64,000 bases of DNA from Nocardia paucivorans NBRC 100373 (GCF_000308675.1 NZ_BAGE01000043.1:1-64000), one strand, 5' to 3'; positions 37,396 to 48,156 are shown, counted from the stretch's first letter. The notes: generated from the sequence alone by a model not told the origin. Translations and numbers: made by a program.

Positions 37396-38556
37396 TCAGC
37401 CGATGGTGGTGACGACCGGTTTTCCGGTGCCTGCCTCCGCGCCCATCTCCTCGGCGATTCGCATGGCCTCTTCGATGAGGGTTTCCACGATCTGCGCCTC
37501 GGGCACGGTCTTGATGACCTCGCCCTTGACGAAGATCTGGCCCTTGCCGTTACCCGAGGCCACGCCGAGGTCGGCCTCTCGCGCCTCGCCCGGACCGTTG
37601 ACCACGCATCCCATGACCGCCACCCGCAGCGGCACCTCGAGCCCGTCCAGACCGGCGGTCACCTCATTGGCCAGGGTGTAGACGTCCACCTGCGCCCGGC
37701 CACACGAAGGGCAGGAGACGATCTCCAGTTTCCGCGGACGCAGATTCAACGACTGCAGGATCTGTGTACCGACCTTGACCTCTTCGGCGGGCGGAGCCGA
37801 CAACGACACCCGAATGGTGTCGCCGATGCCCTCGCTGAGCAGCGCGCCGAACGCCACCGCCGATTTGATGGTGCCCTGGAACGCCGGGCCCGCTTCGGTA
37901 ACCCCCAGGTGCAGTGGATAGTCGCACCGTGCGGCCAGCTGCCGGTAGGCCTCGACCATCACCACCGGGTCGTTGTGCTTGACCGAGATCTTGATATCGC
38001 CGAACCCGTGTTCCTCGAACAGGCTCGCCTCCCACAGCGCCGATTCGACCAACGCCTCCGGAGTGGCCTTGCCGTACTTGGCCATCATCCGCTTGTCCAG
38101 GGAACCGGCGTTCACGCCGATACGGATCGGGATACCGGCGGCGCCGGCCGCCTTGGCAACCTCTTTGACCCGACCGTCGAACTCCTTGATATTGCCCGGG
38201 TTGACGCGGACCGCGGCGCACCCGGCGTCGATGGCGGCGAAGATGTAGCGCGGCTGGAAGTGGATATCGGCGATTACCGGGATCTGCGATTTCTTCGCAA
38301 TGGTGGCGAGCGCGTCGGCATCTTCCTGCCGCGGGCAGGCGACCCGCACGATATCGCAGCCCGCCGCGGTGAGCTCCGCGATCTGCTGCAGGGTCGCGTT
38401 GACGTCGTGGGTTTTGGTGGTGGTCATCGACTGCACCGAGATCGGGTGGTCGCTGCCGACACCGACGCCGCCCACCATCAGTTGACGAGTCTTGCGTCGG
38501 GGGGCGAGCACGGCCGCGGGTGCGGCCGGCATACCCAATCCGATTGTGCTGGTCAC
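37396..38556 (-). CDS. ispG: 4-hydroxy-3-methylbut-2-en-1-yl diphosphate synthase
   Basis: 386 aa, full-length bacterial IspG/GcpE. It begins with a TIM-barrel domain ([20 protein letters not shown], then [17 protein letters not shown] and [14 protein letters not shown]) and ends with the iron-sulfur domain carrying [10 protein letters not shown] and [19 protein letters not shown], which supply three Cys for the 4Fe-4S cluster. It makes HMBPP from MEcPP in the MEP isoprenoid pathway, in which Dxr at 40-41 kb acts earlier. Confidence 0.97.
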   Translation of the reverse strand: MTSTIGLGMPAAPAAVLAPRRKTRQLMVGGVGVGSDHPISVQSMTTTKTHDVNATLQQIAELTAAGCDIVRVACPRQEDADALATIAKKSQIPVIADIHFQPRYIFAAIDAGCAAVRVNPGNIKEFDGRVKEVAKAAGAAGIPIRIGVNAGSLDKRMMAKYGKATPEALVESALWEASLFEEHGFGDIKISVKHNDPVVMVEAYRQLAARCDYPLHLGVTEAGPAFQGTIKSAVAFGALLSEGIGDTIRVSLSAPPAEEVKVGTQILQSLNLRPRKLEIVSCPSCGRAQVDVYTLANEVTAGLDGLEVPLRVAVMGCVVNGPGEAREADLGVASGNGKGQIFVKGEVIKTVPEAQIVETLIEEAMRIAEEMGAEAGTGKPVVTTIG

Positions 38557-38667
38557 GTTCGGATGCCTGCTTTCGTCTCCAGTCGGGGCCGTTCGCCTGC
38601 CGAGTCTAGTCGTGACCCGATCGGCCGCTCATGTGACCGCCACGACACCGCGTCACCGATACGGCCC

Positions 38668-39867
38668 CTAGAGGATGCTGATCGGGTTGACGATATCCGC
38701 GGCCAGGGTCAACAACATGTACGCGCCGCCCACCACTACCGCGACATAGGTCATGGGCAGGAGTTTGAGATAGTCCACGGGGGCGCCGGGGGCCAGGCCG
38801 CGTCGGCCGCGCACGGTGTTGCGAATCTTCTCATAGAGCACCACGGCGATATGGCCGCCGTCCAGTGGGAGCAACGGCAGGATATTGAACGCGCCGAGGA
38901 AGAAGTTCAGACTGGCCAACACCAGAATGAAAACGTTCCACTTCCCGAGTTCCGCCGATTCGCCACCGATCCGGCTGGCGCCATAGACACTCACCGGGGT
39001 CTCCGGATCACGTTCACCGCCGGTGACGGCGGTCCACAGCGCGGAAACCTTCGCGGGGAGTTGCAGCAGGGACTGGAACGTGCGGATGAACAGGTCCCCG
39101 GTGAAATCGATCGAGGCCGGTATCGCGGCGAGAACGCCGTACTGGACTGGTTCGTAGTAGTCCATGCCGACACCCACGACCCCGACCTCGCGTCCCGGCC
39201 CACCGTCTGCGGGGTAACGCATAACCCGCTCGGGGGTGACGGGCACGGTGAGGGTCTGCCCGTCCCGCTCGATGGTGTAGGTGAACGGACCGGTCTGCTG
39301 CTGGGTGAGCTGCTGGAATTCCTTCCAGGTATCGACCGGCACACCATTGACGGCTGTGACCACGTCACCGCGGCGCAACCCGGCCCGCTGCGCCGGACCG
39401 AGCCCGGTGCAGGTGCCCAACGAACCGTCGGGGTTCTGCGGTGCCACACAGCTCATCTCGCCCAGCGCCGTCTCCGGCGGTTGATCGAGGCGCGGCAGAC
39501 CCCACCCGACCGCGAGCACCACGACGAGGATGAAACCGAGCACGAAGTTCATCGCGATCCCACCGCTCATGACCACCAGGCGTTTCCAGGCCGCCTGGCG
39601 GTACATGGCCCGGTCGAGCTCTTCGGGGGGCAGTTCGTCGAGCGCCGTCATCCCGGCGATATCGCAGAAACCGCCCAACGGTAGGGCCTTCACCCCGTAT
39701 TCGGTTTCCCCACGACGGAACGAGAAGATCTTGGGGCCGAAACCGATGAAGTAGCGACGCACCTTCATACCGGTGGCCTGCGCTGTCCACATGTGTCCGC
39801 ACTCGTGCAAGGCGATCGAGAGGGTGATACCGAGGGCGAACAGGACGAATCCCAATGCGAACACCAT
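38668..39867 (-). CDS. rip1: Site-2 membrane zinc protease (RseP/Rip1 family, M50)
   Basis: 399 aa from ATG 39867 (MVFALGFVLFALGITLS); the longer frame to 39942 adds only basic residues. The zinc motif HECGH lies in the first membrane helix (about residues 21-25), a PDZ domain follows (about 150-230, LGPAQRAGLRRGDVVTAVNG), and the third zinc ligand is in LPLDGGHIAVVLYEK near residue 340. It cuts membrane-bound anti-sigma factors within the bilayer; in mycobacteria Rip1 controls envelope stress responses. It lies between ispG and dxr, as in mycobacteria. Confidence 0.95.
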   Translation of the reverse strand: MVFALGFVLFALGITLSIALHECGHMWTAQATGMKVRRYFIGFGPKIFSFRRGETEYGVKALPLGGFCDIAGMTALDELPPEELDRAMYRQAAWKRLVVMSGGIAMNFVLGFILVVVLAVGWGLPRLDQPPETALGEMSCVAPQNPDGSLGTCTGLGPAQRAGLRRGDVVTAVNGVPVDTWKEFQQLTQQQTGPFTYTIERDGQTLTVPVTPERVMRYPADGGPGREVGVVGVGMDYYEPVQYGVLAAIPASIDFTGDLFIRTFQSLLQLPAKVSALWTAVTGGERDPETPVSVYGASRIGGESAELGKWNVFILVLASLNFFLGAFNILPLLPLDGGHIAVVLYEKIRNTVRGRRGLAPGAPVDYLKLLPMTYVAVVVGGAYMLLTLAADIVNPISIL

Positions 39868-40000
39868 CTGCCCTACAGCCCTCCTGCGTTGCGCAGCTCG
39901 TCGACTCCCGGCGCGCACGCGCACCGAACCGGCCGCGAGCACCTTTCAACAGTAACCGCCCACCCGGCCGTTGTGCTTCCTGCCTCGACCGGAAACCGGT

Positions 40001-41158
40001 TCACGAGTTGGACACGGTGGAATCGCGCACCAGACCGCGGGCGTGCTCCCGCGCCCACGAGTCCGCGGCCAACACCTCCGCGAGCGAGGTGGGTTCGGCG
40101 CGCCATCCGTCGGCGGCGTCCACCACCCGCTCGACCGTACGCACGATATCCGGAAACCGGATGACGCCGTCGAGGAACGCCTGCACCGCGACCTCGTTGG
40201 CCGCGTTGTACACCGCGGGTACACAGCCGCCCGCCGTTCCGGCCCGGCGGGCCAGTTCGACCGCCGGGAACACCTCGTTGTCGACCGGTTCGAACGTCCA
40301 GGTGGCGGCGGTACCGAAATCGCAGGCCGCCGCGGCACCGGGCACCCGGTCGGGCCAGCCCAGGGCCAGCGCGATGGGCAGTTTCATATCGGGCGGACTG
40401 GCCTGGGCGAGAGTGGAGCCGTCGGTGAAGGTGACCATGGAGTGCACGATCGACTGCGGGTGCACGGTGACATCGATACGGTCGTAATCGATACCGAACA
40501 GCAGGTGGGTTTCGATCAGCTCCAGTCCCTTGTTCACCAGCGACGCCGAGTTCAGCGTGTTCATCGGTCCCATCGACCAGGTGGGGTGGGCCTTGGCCTC
40601 GGCCGGACTCACCTCGCGCAGCATCTGCGTCGTCCATCCCCGGAACGGCCCGCCCGAAGCGGTGAGGACCAGTCGGTCCACCTCCTCGGCCCGACCACCG
40701 CGCAGACATTGCGCCAGCGCGGAATGTTCCGAATCCACCGGTACGATCTGGCCCGGCGCGGCAGCGTTCGTCACCAGCGATCCGCCCGCGACCAGCGACT
40801 CCTTGTTCGCCAATGCCAACCGCGTGCCCGACTCCAGCGTCGCCAGCGTCGGTTCCAGCCCGAGCGAGCCGACCAGGGCGTTGAGCACCACATCCGCCTC
40901 TGTGCGCCGCACCAGTTCGGTCACCGCACCCGGACCGCTCAATTCCACGCCCAACCGCCGGGCCGCGGCAGGGTCGGCGACCGCCACATTCTTCGTGCCG
41001 GTGGCGGCGATCTGCGCGGCGAGCAGTTCGGTGTTGCCGCCGCGGGCGGCCAAACCCACGATCTCGAACTTGTCCGGATTGGCGGCGATCACCTCGAGCG
41101 CCTGGGTTCCGATGGAACCGGTGCTGCCGAGTAGGAGGACTCTGCGGATGTCTGACAC
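40001..41158 (-). CDS. dxr: 1-deoxy-D-xylulose 5-phosphate reductoisomerase
   Basis: 385 aa from GTG 41158 (TTG 41161 is an alternative). The NADPH-binding motif [17 protein letters not shown] is at the N-terminus, then [12 protein letters not shown], the metal-binding [15 protein letters not shown] and [10 protein letters not shown] flexible-loop segments. It converts DXP to MEP, the first committed step of the MEP isoprenoid pathway and the target of fosmidomycin. A tandem 17-bp duplication sits directly upstream of its start. Confidence 0.97.
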   Translation of the reverse strand: MSDIRRVLLLGSTGSIGTQALEVIAANPDKFEIVGLAARGGNTELLAAQIAATGTKNVAVADPAAARRLGVELSGPGAVTELVRRTEADVVLNALVGSLGLEPTLATLESGTRLALANKESLVAGGSLVTNAAAPGQIVPVDSEHSALAQCLRGGRAEEVDRLVLTASGGPFRGWTTQMLREVSPAEAKAHPTWSMGPMNTLNSASLVNKGLELIETHLLFGIDYDRIDVTVHPQSIVHSMVTFTDGSTLAQASPPDMKLPIALALGWPDRVPGAAAACDFGTAATWTFEPVDNEVFPAVELARRAGTAGGCVPAVYNAANEVAVQAFLDGVIRFPDIVRTVERVVDAADGWRAEPTSLAEVLAADSWAREHARGLVRDSTVSNS

Positions 41159-41161
41159 CAA

Positions 41162-41195
41162 CCCATTGTCACCGAGCGCCCATTGTCACCGAGCG
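41162..41195. repeat. Tandem direct duplication of 17 bp just upstream of dxr
   Basis: CCCATTGTCACCGAGCG occurs twice head to tail (41162-41178 and 41179-41195), immediately before the dxr start and within its 5' region. It is exact, so probably a recent duplication. Confidence 0.9.
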
Positions 41196-41290
41196 GACCC
41201 CACCGGGGCGCCGACCCGCCCCTGGTGGCTACGACGACGGGTCGTATGCCACGATATCGGCAGTATCCGTTCTCTCGAGGAGGAGCGATC

Positions 41291-41554
41291 GTGTCCGCCA
41301 CGGAACTCGAACCCGCCCATGACCGCGTCGTCACCACCGTGGACCCCGCCGAGGTTCCGTCGGCGGCGTGGGGTTGGAGCGGCGAGTCCCGCCGTACCTT
41401 CCAGGTGGCGGGTTGGTTCGTGGTCGTCGCCCTGCTGTGCATGACCATCGGCAACCACCAGGGCAATGTGGAGAACTACTTCCTCGTCGGCTTCGCCGCG
41501 CTGCTCGCGTTCATCCTGATCCGCGAGTCCGTTCTGCGTCGCCGGCCACGCTGA
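41291..41554 (+). CDS. DUF2631 family small membrane protein
   Basis: 87 aa from GTG 41291, preceded by GAGGAG. The N-terminal half is polar (PAHDRVVTTVDPAEVPSAAW), the second half has two hydrophobic helices (VAGWFVVVALLCMTIG; YFLVGFAALLAFILI) joined by NHQGNVEN, and it ends in RRRPR. This is the mycobacterial/nocardial DUF2631 pattern found beside dxr. It is predicted to be an inner-membrane protein of unknown function, divergent from dxr. Confidence 0.85.
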   Translation: MSATELEPAHDRVVTTVDPAEVPSAAWGWSGESRRTFQVAGWFVVVALLCMTIGNHQGNVENYFLVGFAALLAFILIRESVLRRRPR

Positions 41555-41628
41555 ACCGCGCCGACCGACCGGCGCACGACAGCGGTCCCGTACACCGGTT
41601 CCGCTGTCGCCGGGCCCCGAGGGTGGTA

Positions 41629-42738
41629 CTAGCCTTCGGCCGCCAACTGTCCGCAGGCGGCGGCAATGTCCTGGCCCCGAGTGTCGCGCACCGTACACGG
41701 CACTCCCTGGGCCTCCACCCGCCGCACGAATTCCCGCTCGACGGGTTTGGGGCTGGCATCCCATTTGCTGCCCGGTGTCGGATTCAGCGGGATCAGATTC
41801 ACATGCACCCGTGAACCCAACGCCCGGTGTAGTTTCGCGCCGAGCATGTCCGCGCGCCAGGGCTGGTCGTTGATATCTCGGATGAGCGCATATTCCACCG
41901 AGACCCGACGGCCGGTACGGTCCGCGTAATACCGTGCGGCGTCGAGCACCTCGGCGACCGGCCAGCGGTTGTTCACCGGCACCAGGGTGTCGCGCAGTTC
42001 ATCGTCAGGGGTGTGCAGCGATACCGCCAGGGTCACCGACAGACCCTCGTCGGCAAGTTTGCGGATGGCGGGCGCCAATCCGACCGTGGACACCACGACA
42101 TTGCGCTGGGAAATACCCAGGCCGTCCGGGGTTGGGGCGGTAATCCGACGCACCGCGTTCACCACCCGCTTGTAGTTCGCCAGCGGCTCCCCCATACCCA
42201 TGAACACGATATTCGACAATCGGCCCGGTCCACCCGCCACCTCGCCGTCGCGCAGTGCGGCCGCGGCGGCGCGGACCTGGTCGACGATCTCCGCGGTGGA
42301 CAGATTACGGTTCAACCCGCCTTGACCGGTCGCGCAGAACGGGCATGCCATACCGCATCCGGCCTGGCTGGAAATGCACAGGGTGGCCCGGTCCGGATAG
42401 CGCATGAGCACACTTTCCAGCAGGGTGCCGTCCCCGGCGCGCCACAGCGTCTTGCGGGTTTGCCCGCCGTCGCAGTCCACATGCCGAACCGGGGTGAGCA
42501 GCGGCGGGAACAAGGCTTCGGCGATCGCGGTACGCACGGCCGCGGGCAGATCGGTCATCCGCTCCGGGTCGGCCTGGAGTCGTCCGTAATACTGGCGCGC
42601 GATCTGGTCGGCCCGGAACTTGGGTAGCCCGAGTTCGGCCATGGCGGCGCGACGGCCGTCGGCGTCGAGGTCGGCGAGGTGGCGGGGCGGCATCCCACGG
42701 CGTGGGGCGTCGAATACCAGGGGCAGGGAGGCGGTCAT
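41629..42738 (-). CDS. rlmN: 23S rRNA (adenine-2503-C2)/tRNA methyltransferase RlmN, radical SAM
   Basis: 369 aa from ATG 42738 (MTASLPLVF); the longer frame adds non-typical residues. The radical-SAM cluster [14 protein letters not shown] (CxxxCxxC, about residues 122-135) is present, along with [14 protein letters not shown] and the C-terminal [18 protein letters not shown], whose first Cys is the mechanistic one. It methylates A2503 of 23S rRNA and some tRNAs. Family length is normal. Confidence 0.95.
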   Translation of the reverse strand: MTASLPLVFDAPRRGMPPRHLADLDADGRRAAMAELGLPKFRADQIARQYYGRLQADPERMTDLPAAVRTAIAEALFPPLLTPVRHVDCDGGQTRKTLWRAGDGTLLESVLMRYPDRATLCISSQAGCGMACPFCATGQGGLNRNLSTAEIVDQVRAAAAALRDGEVAGGPGRLSNIVFMGMGEPLANYKRVVNAVRRITAPTPDGLGISQRNVVVSTVGLAPAIRKLADEGLSVTLAVSLHTPDDELRDTLVPVNNRWPVAEVLDAARYYADRTGRRVSVEYALIRDINDQPWRADMLGAKLHRALGSRVHVNLIPLNPTPGSKWDASPKPVEREFVRRVEAQGVPCTVRDTRGQDIAAACGQLAAEG

Positions 42739-42869
42739 AGTGCTTCCAGTGTCCCATCTCGGCCCGCGTGGCCGACGGCGCATCCCGTCCCGGGAGAATC
42801 GCCGATCGAATCCGCACACCCCTCGGGGAAATCCGTGCACCGGTGATAGCGATAGGCAATTATCGGGGT

Positions 42870-43223
42870 ATGACTTCCCCTGCTGATCGACCGTATGAAC
42901 CCGGCACATATCCTGCGGGCAAAGCGGCGCCCGACCGGCCCGCGACCTCCGGCCGGCCCACGGTACGCCCCCGCCGCGGGGTGCGACGAACCAAAACCGG
43001 CTACACCTGGATCGGTCTGGTGCTCGCCGCGCTCCTGGGCATCCTGGTGCTGTCCTTCATCCTGCAGAACCTGGATACCGTCGACCTGCACCTGCTGTTC
43101 TGGGATTTCTCCCTCCCCCTCGGTGTCACGGTGCTGCTCTCGGTGATCGTCGGCGTTCTGCTCACCGCGCTCGTCGGGGGAGCGCGGATCATGCAGCTGC
43201 GCCGCGCCGCCAAACGAGGGTGA
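42870..43223 (+). CDS. LapA-domain (DUF1049) membrane protein
   Basis: 117 aa from ATG 42870 ([12 protein letters not shown]). After a polar, basic N-terminus of about 45 residues come two membrane helices ([40 protein letters not shown]) separated by [17 protein letters not shown], the LapA/YciS pattern. The C-terminus is basic. In proteobacteria LapA helps assemble lipopolysaccharide; in actinobacteria the role is not established. It converges with cdsA, 27 bases apart. Confidence 0.8.
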   Translation: MTSPADRPYEPGTYPAGKAAPDRPATSGRPTVRPRRGVRRTKTGYTWIGLVLAALLGILVLSFILQNLDTVDLHLLFWDFSLPLGVTVLLSVIVGVLLTALVGGARIMQLRRAAKRG

Positions 43224-43250
43224 TCGGCGCGGCGACCCGGAGCCCGGACC

Positions 43251-44312
43251 TCAGAGCAGGGTGCTCAACACCAGCCAGGACACGAAGGCCGATGGCAACA
43301 TCGAATCGAGCCGATCCATGATGCCACCGTGTCCGGGCAGCAGGGTGCCCATATCCTTGATGCCCAGATCGCGCTTGATCTGCGACTCGATCAGGTCCCC
43401 GCACGTGGCGACCAACACCAGGCCGACACCGAGCAGCACACCGATCATCGAATTGGCGTCCAACAGCAGGGTGACGGTGAGCAGGCCGCCGATAACGGCG
43501 AAAACCAGCGACCCGCAAAGCCCCTCCCACGACTTCTTCGGGCTGATCGCCGGCACCATCGGATGCTTGCCGAACAATACTCCGGCGACATACCCGCCCA
43601 CATCGGAGCAGACCACCAGAATCATGAAGGTCAGCACTCGCAGATTGCCGCTCGGCGCCAACAACAGCAGTATCGCGAACGAGGCCAGGAATGGAATCCA
43701 GGCCAGGGCGAATACGGCGATCCCGGTGTCCCGCAGGAAATTCCGAGGCGCGGTACGCAATCCGTGATCGAACAACCGCCACACCATACAGACCAGTACG
43801 GTGGCCGCGAAGGCACCCGCCACCCCGCCCGCGCCGAACGGCCAGCCCAACCAGATCATGGCCTGACCGCCGAGGATCAGCGGAATCCGTGGCACCAATA
43901 CATCGGCCTCGCGCAGCCGTTTGCCGACCTCCCAGGTCGCCACGGCGACCGCCACCGACACCACCCCGATGAAGACCTCGGGCACGAACAGCAGGATCGC
44001 GATAAGCGAAGCCCCGAGTCCGAGCCCGACGGCCAATGCCGCGGGTAGATTGCGTCCGGCCCGGGAACCGGATGGCGCGGCCGCCACCACATCGCCGGGG
44101 TGCGCCGGCACCGGTTCGGATATGCCGTCGGCCGGCGCCCGACCAGCACCGGCCGCGGCGGTATTCTCGGCCACGATTGTCCCGTCGCTCAACTCGTCGT
44201 TCCGTTCGTCCCGCCCGGTAGGCCCTCGGACCGTGTCCGACCGGCGGCGTTCACCCCGCTGTGCCCGGTCGACCCGGCTACCGCCCGGGCCCGTCGACGC
44301 CGCTGCCGGCAT
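43251..44312 (-). CDS. cdsA: Phosphatidate cytidylyltransferase (CDP-diacylglycerol synthase)
   Basis: 353 aa. The first base of its ATG (44312) is the last base of the frr TGA, so it is coupled to frr. The first 85 residues are polar and low in complexity; a later start is possible. Then about eight membrane helices and the C-terminal family signature CGDLIESQIKRDLGIKDMG followed by LLPGHGGIMDRLDS. It makes CDP-diacylglycerol from phosphatidate and CTP, feeding synthesis of phosphatidylinositol, cardiolipin and phosphatidylethanolamine. Confidence 0.95.
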   Translation of the reverse strand: MPAAASTGPGGSRVDRAQRGERRRSDTVRGPTGRDERNDELSDGTIVAENTAAAGAGRAPADGISEPVPAHPGDVVAAAPSGSRAGRNLPAALAVGLGLGASLIAILLFVPEVFIGVVSVAVAVATWEVGKRLREADVLVPRIPLILGGQAMIWLGWPFGAGGVAGAFAATVLVCMVWRLFDHGLRTAPRNFLRDTGIAVFALAWIPFLASFAILLLLAPSGNLRVLTFMILVVCSDVGGYVAGVLFGKHPMVPAISPKKSWEGLCGSLVFAVIGGLLTVTLLLDANSMIGVLLGVGLVLVATCGDLIESQIKRDLGIKDMGTLLPGHGGIMDRLDSMLPSAFVSWLVLSTLL

Positions 44313-44869
44313 CAGACCTCGAGCAGTTCGGCTTCCTTGTGCTTGACCAGCTCGTCGACCTGACCGACATACTTCGCCGTGGTCTTGTCCAGTTCTTTTT
44401 CGGCGCGCCCGACCTCGTCCTCGCCGGCCTCGCCGTCCTTCTGAATTCGGGATAGTTCGTCCATGGCCTTGCGCCGCACATTGCGGATGGCGACCTTGGC
44501 GTCCTCGCCCTTCTGCCTGGCCTGCTTGGCCAGCTCACGGCGCCGCTCCTCGGTGAGCTGCGGGACCGTGATACGGAGAATATCGCCGTTGTTGGTGGGA
44601 TTGACACCGAGGTCGGAATTACGGATCGCGGTTTCGATGGCGGACAGCTGCGACTGCTCGTACGGCTTCACCACCACCATCCGTGGTTCCGGCACGGTGA
44701 TACTCGACATCTGGGTAATCGGGGTCGGCGCCCCGTAGTAGTCGACGACGACCCTGGCGAACATGCCCGGGTTCGCGCGCCCCGTGCGGATGGTGCCGAG
44801 ATCGTCCTTCGCCACCGAGACGGCTTTCTCCATCTTCTCCTCGGCGTCGAAGAGCGCTTCTTCAATCAC
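44312..44869 (-). CDS. frr: Ribosome recycling factor
   Basis: 185 aa from GTG 44869, exactly the family length. The perfect Shine-Dalgarno GGAGGA lies seven bases upstream of this GTG and itself overlaps the more distant ATG 44884, so the ATG start is unlikely. Typical segments are [39 protein letters not shown] and [22 protein letters not shown] releases ribosomes after termination together with EF-G. Part of the pyrH-frr-cdsA run. Confidence 0.96.
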   Translation of the reverse strand: MIEEALFDAEEKMEKAVSVAKDDLGTIRTGRANPGMFARVVVDYYGAPTPITQMSSITVPEPRMVVVKPYEQSQLSAIETAIRNSDLGVNPTNNGDILRITVPQLTEERRRELAKQARQKGEDAKVAIRNVRRKAMDELSRIQKDGEAGEDEVGRAEKELDKTTAKYVGQVDELVKHKEAELLEV

Positions 44870-44920
44870 GACCGTTTCCTCCACAGCGTCGTCATCGTCA
44901 TGATCCGCGGACCCGCGGCG

Positions 44921-45649
44921 TCAGGAACGAACCAATGTGCCGATCTTCTCACCGGCAACCGCTCGAGCGATATTGCCCTTGGTCAACAAATTGAACACCA
45001 GAATCGGCATCTGATTGTCCATACACAGGCTGAAAGCCGTCGCATCGGCGACCTTCAGGTCCCGCTCGATCACCTCTTTGTGGGTGATCTCCTCGAACAT
45101 GGTGGCATCCGGCACCACGCGCGGGTCGGCGCTGAACACCCCGTCGACGGCCTTGGCCATCAGAACCACCTCGGCGCCGATCTCCAGGGCGCGCTGCGCG
45201 GCGGTTGTATCGGTGGAGAAGTAGGGCATGCCCATACCGGCTCCGAAGATGACCACCCGGCCCTTCTCCAGATGCCGTTTGGCGCGCAGCGGCAGATACG
45301 GCTCGGCCACCTGGCCCATGGTGATGGCGGTCTGCACCCGGGTGTCCACACCCTGTTTCTGCAGGAAGTCCTGGAGCGCGAGACTGTTCATCACGGTTCC
45401 GAGCATCCCCATGTAATCCGAACGTGCCCGCTCGAGCCCGCGTTCCTCGAGTTCGGCGCCGCGGAAGAAGTTCCCACCGCCGATCACCACGGCCACCTGC
45501 ACCCCGGTCGCGACGACCTCGGCGATCTGCTCGGCCACCGTCTGTACGACGTCGGGGTCCAGCCCCACCTTTCCGCCGCCGAACATCTCACCACCGAGTT
45601 TGAGCAATACCCGGCGATATCCTGGTCGGTCGGTCCCCGGGCGGGTCAT
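44921..45649 (-). CDS. pyrH: UMP kinase
   Basis: 242 aa. Bacterial UMP kinase of the amino acid kinase fold: [18 protein letters not shown] at the N-terminus, [14 protein letters not shown] (about residues 58-71), and [19 protein letters not shown]. It phosphorylates UMP to UDP in pyrimidine synthesis and is usually allosterically controlled by GTP and UTP. It starts the pyrH-frr-cdsA run; the 220-base gap to tsf holds the tsf terminator and probably the pyrH promoter. Confidence 0.96.
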   Translation of the reverse strand: MTRPGTDRPGYRRVLLKLGGEMFGGGKVGLDPDVVQTVAEQIAEVVATGVQVAVVIGGGNFFRGAELEERGLERARSDYMGMLGTVMNSLALQDFLQKQGVDTRVQTAITMGQVAEPYLPLRAKRHLEKGRVVIFGAGMGMPYFSTDTTAAQRALEIGAEVVLMAKAVDGVFSADPRVVPDATMFEEITHKEVIERDLKVADATAFSLCMDNQMPILVFNLLTKGNIARAVAGEKIGTLVRS

Positions 45650-45823
45650 CGGTGGGCGCCTCCTTCGGCGATCGGCACGGTCTGTGTCTGTACGAACATG
45701 GTGAGCACGGGCTCGGCAAAGCGACTGATACCAGCGCCTCTATCCTGCCCTACCCGCCTCGACGGGCGGCAGAAGGCCCCCGAATCGACCTTTCTCGCGC
45801 CGTTTTCGAGGGCAGAACATGCG

Positions 45824-45861
45824 CCGAGGCCCTCGCCGCGATATCACGGCGAGGGCCTCGG
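45824..45861 (-). terminator. Terminator of the rpsB-tsf transcript
   Basis: CCGAGGCCCTCGCCG and CGGCGAGGGCCTCGG form a perfect 15-bp GC-rich stem with an 8-base loop, beginning 8 bases after the tsf stop. No T-run follows, as is common in high-GC actinobacteria. Confidence 0.85.
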
Positions 45862-45869
45862 TACACGGA

Positions 45870-46694
45870 TCAGGGCTGTCCGACCTCGAACCGGGCGAAG
45901 CGGGTGACGGTCACCCCGGCCGCGTCCAGCAGGGCCTTGACGGTCTTCTTGTTGTCGGTCACCGACGGCTGCTCCAGCAGGACGACGTCCTTGAAGAAGC
46001 CGTTGAGGCGGCCCTCGGCGATCTTCGGCAGCGCGGCCTCGGGCTTGCCCTCCTCACGCGCGGTCTGCTCGGCGATACGCCGCTCGTTCTCGACGATATC
46101 GGCGGGGACCTCGTCGCGAGTGACGTACTTGGGCTTGAGCGCGGCGATCTGCATGGCGGCGCCCCGGGCGGCCTCGGCGGCGGCCTCGCCCTCACCGGTG
46201 TACTCCACCAGTACACCCACGGCGGGCGGCAGGTCGGAGGCGCGCTTGTGCAGGTAGGTGGCGACCGGGCCGTCCAGCGACACCACACGGCGCAGTTCCA
46301 GCTTCTCGCCGATCTTGGCCGCCAACGCCTGCAGCGCCTCCTCGGCGGTCTGCCCATCCACCTGAACGGCCTTGAGGGCGTCGACATCGGCCGGCTTGGC
46401 AGCGGCGGCAGCGGTGACGATCTTGTCGGCCAGTGCCTGGAACTCGGCATTCTTGGCGACGAAGTCGGTCTCGGAGTTGATCTCGATCATCACGCCGTCC
46501 TTGGCGATGACCAGACCCTCGGCGGTGGTGCGCTCGGCCCGCTTGCCGACGTCCTTGGCGCCCTTGATGCGCAGCAGCTCGACGGCCTTGTCGAAATCGC
46601 CGTCGGTCTCGGCCAGCGCGTTCTTGCAGTCCATCATTCCGGAGCCGGTGAGCTCCCGCAGCCGCTTCACATCAGCGGCGGTGTAGTTCGCCAT
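45870..46694 (-). CDS. tsf: Translation elongation factor Ts
   Basis: 274 aa from ATG 46694, preceded by GAAGGAGG. The N-terminal UBA-like domain is [20 protein letters not shown], followed by the EF-Tu-binding core [20 protein letters not shown] and the coiled-coil C-terminal region. It exchanges GDP for GTP on EF-Tu. It follows rpsB, with an inverted repeat in the gap, and a strong terminator lies after its stop. Confidence 0.97.
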   Translation of the reverse strand: MANYTAADVKRLRELTGSGMMDCKNALAETDGDFDKAVELLRIKGAKDVGKRAERTTAEGLVIAKDGVMIEINSETDFVAKNAEFQALADKIVTAAAAAKPADVDALKAVQVDGQTAEEALQALAAKIGEKLELRRVVSLDGPVATYLHKRASDLPPAVGVLVEYTGEGEAAAEAARGAAMQIAALKPKYVTRDEVPADIVENERRIAEQTAREEGKPEAALPKIAEGRLNGFFKDVVLLEQPSVTDNKKTVKALLDAAGVTVTRFARFEVGQP

Positions 46695-46786
46695 CGGTGG
46701 CGAGCCTCCTTCGAGAAAGTTCGGGTACCGGTCGGCGGTGGTCGGTGCTCGTCGAGCCGCGACCACCGCCGCGAGACGTTCGATCC

Positions 46787-46821
46787 GCGGCGTTCACCTC
46801 GTGGACAACGGTGAACGCCGC
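46787..46821 (-). promoter_or_regulatory. Inverted repeat between rpsB and tsf
   Basis: A 12-bp perfect stem (core GGCGTTCACC/GGTGAACGCC) with an 11-base loop lies between the rpsB stop (46842) and the tsf start (46694). It may act as partial terminator, RNA processing or stability element, changing the S2 to EF-Ts ratio. Function is inferred. Confidence 0.6.
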
Positions 46822-46841
46822 CCCGACAACAGGGCTACGGC

Positions 46842-47675
46842 TCAGGCCTCGGCCGGGGACTCGGCCTGCGGCGCATCGGCCGCCGGAGCCTCGCCGCCCG
46901 GCGTGGCCTGCGCCAGCAGCTCCTGCTCCCATTCCGGCAGCGGCTCGGCCGCACCGGCTTCCGGCTTCTCGTCGCCGCCGGAGCGGCCCGCGCGGGCCTG
47001 CACGCCCTCGGCCACCGCCGAGGCGACGACCTTGGTGAGCAGCGCGGCGGAGCGGATCGCGTCGTCGTTGCCCGGGATCGGGTAGTCGACCAGGTCGGGG
47101 TCGCAGTTGGTGTCCAGGATCGCGATGACCGGGATGTTCAGCTTACGAGCCTCACCAACGGCGATGTGCTCCTTGTTGGTGTCGACGACCCAGATGGCCG
47201 AGGGCACCTTCTGCATGTCCCGGATACCGCCGAGGGTGCGTTCCAGCTTGTTCTTCTCACGCGTGAGCATGAGAATTTCCTTCTTGGTGCGTCCCTCGAA
47301 ACCACCGGTCTGCTCCATGGCCTCGAGCTCCTTGAGGCGCTGCAGCCGCTTGTGCACGGTGGAGAAGTTGGTGAGCATGCCGCCCAGCCAGCGCTGGTTG
47401 ACATACGGCATACCGACCCGGGTGGCCTCGGCCGCGATCGACTCCTGGGCCTGCTTCTTGGTACCGACGAACAGCACGGTACCGCCGTGGGCCACGGTTT
47501 CCTTGACGAACTCGTAGGCCTTGTCGATGTAGGTCAGCGTCTGCTGCAGATCGATGATGTAGATGCCGTTGCGGTCGGTGAAGATGAACCGCTTCATCTT
47601 CGGGTTCCAGCGACGGGTCTGGTGTCCGAAGTGCGCGCCGCTGTCGAGCAGCTGCTTCATGGTTACGACAGCCAT
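46842..47675 (-). CDS. rpsB: 30S ribosomal protein S2
   Basis: 277 aa from ATG 47675. The S2 body is intact: [40 protein letters not shown] and [20 protein letters not shown]. The C-terminal 50 residues are an acidic, Ala/Glu/Pro-rich tail typical of actinobacterial S2. Placed first in the rpsB-tsf operon, with a long leader upstream. Confidence 0.97.
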   Translation of the reverse strand: MAVVTMKQLLDSGAHFGHQTRRWNPKMKRFIFTDRNGIYIIDLQQTLTYIDKAYEFVKETVAHGGTVLFVGTKKQAQESIAAEATRVGMPYVNQRWLGGMLTNFSTVHKRLQRLKELEAMEQTGGFEGRTKKEILMLTREKNKLERTLGGIRDMQKVPSAIWVVDTNKEHIAVGEARKLNIPVIAILDTNCDPDLVDYPIPGNDDAIRSAALLTKVVASAVAEGVQARAGRSGGDEKPEAGAAEPLPEWEQELLAQATPGGEAPAADAPQAESPAEA

Positions 47676-48156
47676 GGCTCTCGTATCTCTCTTTCGTTGC
47701 CGGTTGTCGCAGCGGACCGGCGGTCTGCTGCCCTGGCACCACCGAACCATCGGACCCGATCCGTGCGGAGCGGGACCAGCCGATGATTCCCTGTCCGGAA
47801 TGCGCCCGGGGTCGAACCGCTCCATAGGGAGCGCGGCCCGTCCGGCGCCGTGATGAACAAGCACGGGTGGTGCGCGAAGTCGGTTCGCGTGGCGCGAACC
47901 GCCCGACCAGTTTACGGCGTGAGCGGCGCATATCGATAATCGATGGTGTCGAGCGGGTCGCGGAGACGGTGGTTGTCCACAACCCGCGTGTTCTCCACAT
48001 TCGCCGCGCGGCCCACGTCCGGGAGGTCGGGTGGACGCAGACTGACAGCCATGACCTGCCTTTTCTTCTCGAATCGGACGCCGGGACGTCTCATGGCGAT
48101 CCGTACCCCGGATCGGCACCGCCGATCGGTCTCCGCATCGCCCGCACCGGGCGAAC
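47676..48156. other. Divergent region between rpsB and an M23 peptidase gene, with a hairpin
   Basis: 481 bases without a supported gene. It holds the rpsB leader (more than 150 bases likely) and promoters for both genes. At 47881-47901 CGGTTCGCG and CGCGAACCG form a 9-bp stem with a 3-base loop. Just beyond, TAAACT on the minus strand (about 47909-47914) could be the rpsB -10. Two DnaA-box-like TTGTCCACA sequences are not enough to call an origin. Confidence 0.5.

Noticed and set aside
47970..48000. TTGTCCACA DnaA-box-like sequence inside a short palindrome GGTTGTCCACAACC
   Set aside because: Isolated site in a divergent promoter region beside rpsB; no cluster of boxes and no replication genes.
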